Origin: Gammaproteobacteria bacterium
Lineage (GTDB): Bacteria > Pseudomonadota > Gammaproteobacteria > Steroidobacterales > Steroidobacteraceae
Length of the DNA: 53,145 nt
Reading direction: 5' to 3'
Assembly: GCA_028293765.1 (NCBI GenBank)
Contig: JAQGOG010000014.1
Location: forward strand, 1-53,145
A program made the translations under genes and the position numbers. Below, in pieces: positions 51,031 through 53,145 of this stretch (the first letter of the stretch is position 1; every line of letters begins with the position of its first letter). The notes below the pieces were generated by a model. That model did no database searches and was not told the DNA's origin. It worked only from the letters and a program-made list of their open reading frames with translations.

Positions 51031-52935
51031 ATGCTCCAGAGGATCCGCGACGGTCTCCACTCCCATAAATGGCTCGGCTACGTCGTACTGGGCGCCCTCA
51101 CGCTCGTGTTCGCCGCGTGGGGCGCTTATGGCATCGTGAACCTCAACATCGACAGCGCCAATTACGCCGCCGAGGCCGCCGGGCAGAAAGTCTCGATCCA
51201 GCAGGCGCGTAATGCCTGGACCCGGCAGGAAAGCCAGCTCCAGCAGCGCTTCGGGGGCACGGACATTCCCGCTGCATTGCGGACGCGCTTTCAGGACCAG
51301 GTCCTGGAAGGCCTCATCCGCGACGCGCTGATGACGCAGCGGACGCACGATCTCGGCTACCGGGTGACCGACGCGGACGTCCAAGAGGCGATCCGCACTG
51401 AGCCGGCATTCCAGGTCGAGGGGAAGTACTCGCCTGAAGCCGCCAAGGCAGCTCTTGCCCAGGCGGGGCTCTCCGTCGACGCCTTCGCGGGTGAGCTACG
51501 CAGCTCACTGCAGCGCACGCAGCTCGAGAACGGCATCCGCGCATCCGATTTCCTTACGCCTCTCGAGCTCGCACGGGCTCAGGCGCTGCAGAGCGAGCAG
51601 CGCGAAGTGCGCTACGCCGTGCTCCCTGCGGACAAGTTCGAAGGGACTAAACCGGTGGACGACGCCGCTGTCCAGGCTTACTACAAGGCCCACCAGGCGG
51701 AGTACATGACCCCTGAGTCGGCGCATCTGCAGTATGCGGAGTTGCGCCTGGATCAGCTCGCCGCGCAGTCGCCCGTGACTGACGCCGAGCTGCATGCCGC
51801 CTATGACAAGCACAAGAACACGTACATCCTGCCCGAGAAGCGGCACGCGCATCACATCCTGATTCCGGCCAGCAAGGACGATGCGGCGGACAAGAAACTC
51901 GCGGACGACGTCGACGCACAAGCCAAGGGCGGCAAGGACTTCGCGGAGCTTGCCAAGAAGTATTCGAAGGACCCCGGCTCGGCGCAGAACGGCGGCGATC
52001 TCGGCTGGGCGGATCGCACCATGTTCGTCGGACCGTTCACGGATGCGCTCTTCAACATGAAGGTTGGAGAGATCAGTGCACCCGTCAAAACGCAGTACGG
52101 CTACCACATCATCCGCCTCGATGAAGTGCAGCCCGGCAAGACGAAGACTTTCGACGAAGCCCGCACTGAGCTCGAGTCCGAAGTGCGCAAAGACCGCGCG
52201 ACCGACCACTTCGGCGATATCCAGGAACAGCTGCAGACCCGGCTCGAGCAGCCCGGCGCGGATCTCAACGGGCTCGCCAAGGAATTCAAACTGCAGGCCG
52301 GCGACGTGCCGCAGTTCCTGCGCGGCACCGGTGGCGCTCCGCTCGGAACGGGACAGCAGCTGCAGGATCTCGTGTTCGGCGATTCACCGCTTGCCGTGGG
52401 TCGCCCAGGTGGGCCGGTGCTTCTCGGCGACGATCGCCTGGTCATCGTGAAGGTAGTGGATCGCCACAAGCCGGAGCCCAAGCCGGTTGCCGAACTGCAT
52501 GACAGCATCGTCGCGCTGCTCAAGAAGCAGAACGGCACGGATGCGGCGTTCAAGGCCGCCGACGCGGCCCGCGCCAAGTTGGATTCCGGCGCCTCGTTCG
52601 ACGACGTCGCGAAGGAGTTGGGCGTGACGGCAGAGCCGGCGCGCTTTGTGGGCCGGGGCGATCCGGCAATCCCGGCGCAGATTCGCGAGCTCGTGTTCGA
52701 CGTGCCCAAGCCGACTGCGAAGCCGGTGTACCGCACCGTCAAACTCGAAAGCGGCGGGGCCGGGCTCGTTGCGGTTACGAAGCTGCGCGCCGACGCGACT
52801 GAAGCCAACATGGAATTGCAGGTCACTCGCGCGAAGCAGCAAGCCGAGCGCCACGGCATGGGTGACGCGATCGCCTACGTCGAAGAGGTGCGTCGCACGT
52901 CCGACGTCCGGAAGAACCCGAAGACTTTCGAATAG
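51031..52935 (+). CDS. ppiD: PpiD-like periplasmic folding chaperone (SurA N-domain, rotamase domain)
   Basis: Membrane-anchored chaperone at the Sec translocon exit, aiding outer-membrane protein folding. One N-terminal transmembrane helix (about residues 15-36; LGYVVLGALTLVFAAWGAYG) follows RIRDGLHSHKW. The SurA-like helical domain (about 40-210; AYRN-type QQARNAWTRQ, FQDQVLEGLIRDALMTQ) leads into a parvulin domain (about 265-360; KRHAHHILIPA, FAELAKKYSKDPGSAQNGGD, LGWADRTMFVGPFTDALFNM, YGYHIIRL) and further helices. 634 residues matches PpiD. In other proteobacteria ppiD follows hupB; here it instead follows the permease and the structured leader. Confidence 0.92.
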   Translation: MLQRIRDGLHSHKWLGYVVLGALTLVFAAWGAYGIVNLNIDSANYAAEAAGQKVSIQQARNAWTRQESQLQQRFGGTDIPAALRTRFQDQVLEGLIRDALMTQRTHDLGYRVTDADVQEAIRTEPAFQVEGKYSPEAAKAALAQAGLSVDAFAGELRSSLQRTQLENGIRASDFLTPLELARAQALQSEQREVRYAVLPADKFEGTKPVDDAAVQAYYKAHQAEYMTPESAHLQYAELRLDQLAAQSPVTDAELHAAYDKHKNTYILPEKRHAHHILIPASKDDAADKKLADDVDAQAKGGKDFAELAKKYSKDPGSAQNGGDLGWADRTMFVGPFTDALFNMKVGEISAPVKTQYGYHIIRLDEVQPGKTKTFDEARTELESEVRKDRATDHFGDIQEQLQTRLEQPGADLNGLAKEFKLQAGDVPQFLRGTGGAPLGTGQQLQDLVFGDSPLAVGRPGGPVLLGDDRLVIVKVVDRHKPEPKPVAELHDSIVALLKKQNGTDAAFKAADAARAKLDSGASFDDVAKELGVTAEPARFVGRGDPAIPAQIRELVFDVPKPTAKPVYRTVKLESGGAGLVAVTKLRADATEANMELQVTRAKQQAERHGMGDAIAYVEEVRRTSDVRKNPKTFE

Positions 52936-52973
52936 AAGATTCGGTTCTACAGCAGCGGAAAAGGACTATTCCG

Positions 52974-53145
52974 ATGGCTGTGAATCGCGTACCGGAATCC
53001 CGCGGCATCAACGCGATGCCGATCCTGGTGGCGATGGCGGCCGGCGCCGTGGTCGGATGGCTCCTCGGGCCTACGGGCCGCATAGGCAGCCTCGATCTCC
53101 TGCCCCTGTTTGAGTTCCTCGGCACCCTCTTCATCAACATGCTGA
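52974..53145 (+). CDS. Dicarboxylate/amino acid:cation symporter (DAACS), 3' end cut off
   Basis: First 57 codons of a DAACS (DctA/GltP-like) transporter. The reading frame MAVNRVPESRGINAMPILVA is followed by VGWLLGPTGR and LPLFEFLGTLFINML, the first helix and the GxLFIxxLKM start of helix 2 in this family. AAGGAC 6-7 bases before the ATG is the ribosome-binding site. It lies 38 bases after the ppiD stop. The frame runs off the window. Confidence 0.8.
   Translation, partial: MAVNRVPESRGINAMPILVAMAAGAVVGWLLGPTGRIGSLDLLPLFEFLGTLFINML

Overview
The window is a GC-rich chromosomal segment with dense, mostly co-directional genes. Gene content (FecI/FecR/TonB-receptor triads, GH97, a PpiD-type chaperone, an RND efflux operon, HipAB) points to a gammaproteobacterium, probably near the Xanthomonadales/Nevskiales/Steroidobacterales. 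That placement is inference from gene content; no rRNA or tRNA is present to test it. No insertion sequence, CRISPR array or phage gene was seen.

Left part (1-10.3 kb). A FecI-type sigma factor (cut by the window edge), its FecR regulator and a TonB-dependent receptor with a signalling domain lead into a SusB-like GH97 alpha-glucosidase: a glycan-sensing and uptake locus. Facing it is a secreted Asp-box (sialidase-like) beta-propeller protein with a decayed glyoxalase-family remnant behind it. A HipB/HipA toxin-antitoxin pair with two operator-like palindromes follows.

Middle part (10.4-28 kb). A small membrane protein, a winged-helix regulator and a divergent cis-prenyltransferase (UppS paralogue) share a 20-bp operator-like dyad. 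Then come a PPM1-family methyltransferase, a polysaccharide deacetylase, a second sigma/FecR/TonB-receptor system in reverse orientation, a GT4 glycosyltransferase, an OmpR-type two-component system divergent from a TolC/adaptor/RND efflux operon, and a glycine-zipper protein.

Right part (28-48.8 kb). This is the most distinctive region: a large sugar-conjugate locus. Twelve genes from 32281 to 45327 run with 4-14 base overlaps or gaps under 100 bases. They encode a GH clan A-like protein whose TIM-barrel strands appear circularly permuted, UDP-glucuronate decarboxylase, two more nucleotide-sugar epimerases, a zinc-type dehydrogenase, a Gfo/Idh oxidoreductase, a GT4 and three CgeB-like glycosyltransferases, a CmoB-related methyltransferase and myo-inositol-3-phosphate synthase. 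Flanking genes add an inositol monophosphatase-family enzyme, a fused ABC exporter, a GT9-like transferase, a sugar nucleotidyltransferase, a fourth CgeB-like transferase and a phosphohexomutase. Together they could make inositol, activated xylose and deoxysugars and assemble a methylated glycosylated inositol compound, exported by the ABC protein. No Wzx flippase or Wzy polymerase is present, so a small glycoconjugate or glycolipid fits better than a capsule. I know of no described product.

Right edge (48.8-53.1 kb). A KimA-like potassium/amino-acid permease, a strongly structured leader or small RNA behind an extended -10 promoter, the periplasmic chaperone PpiD, and the first codons of a dicarboxylate/glutamate:cation symporter.
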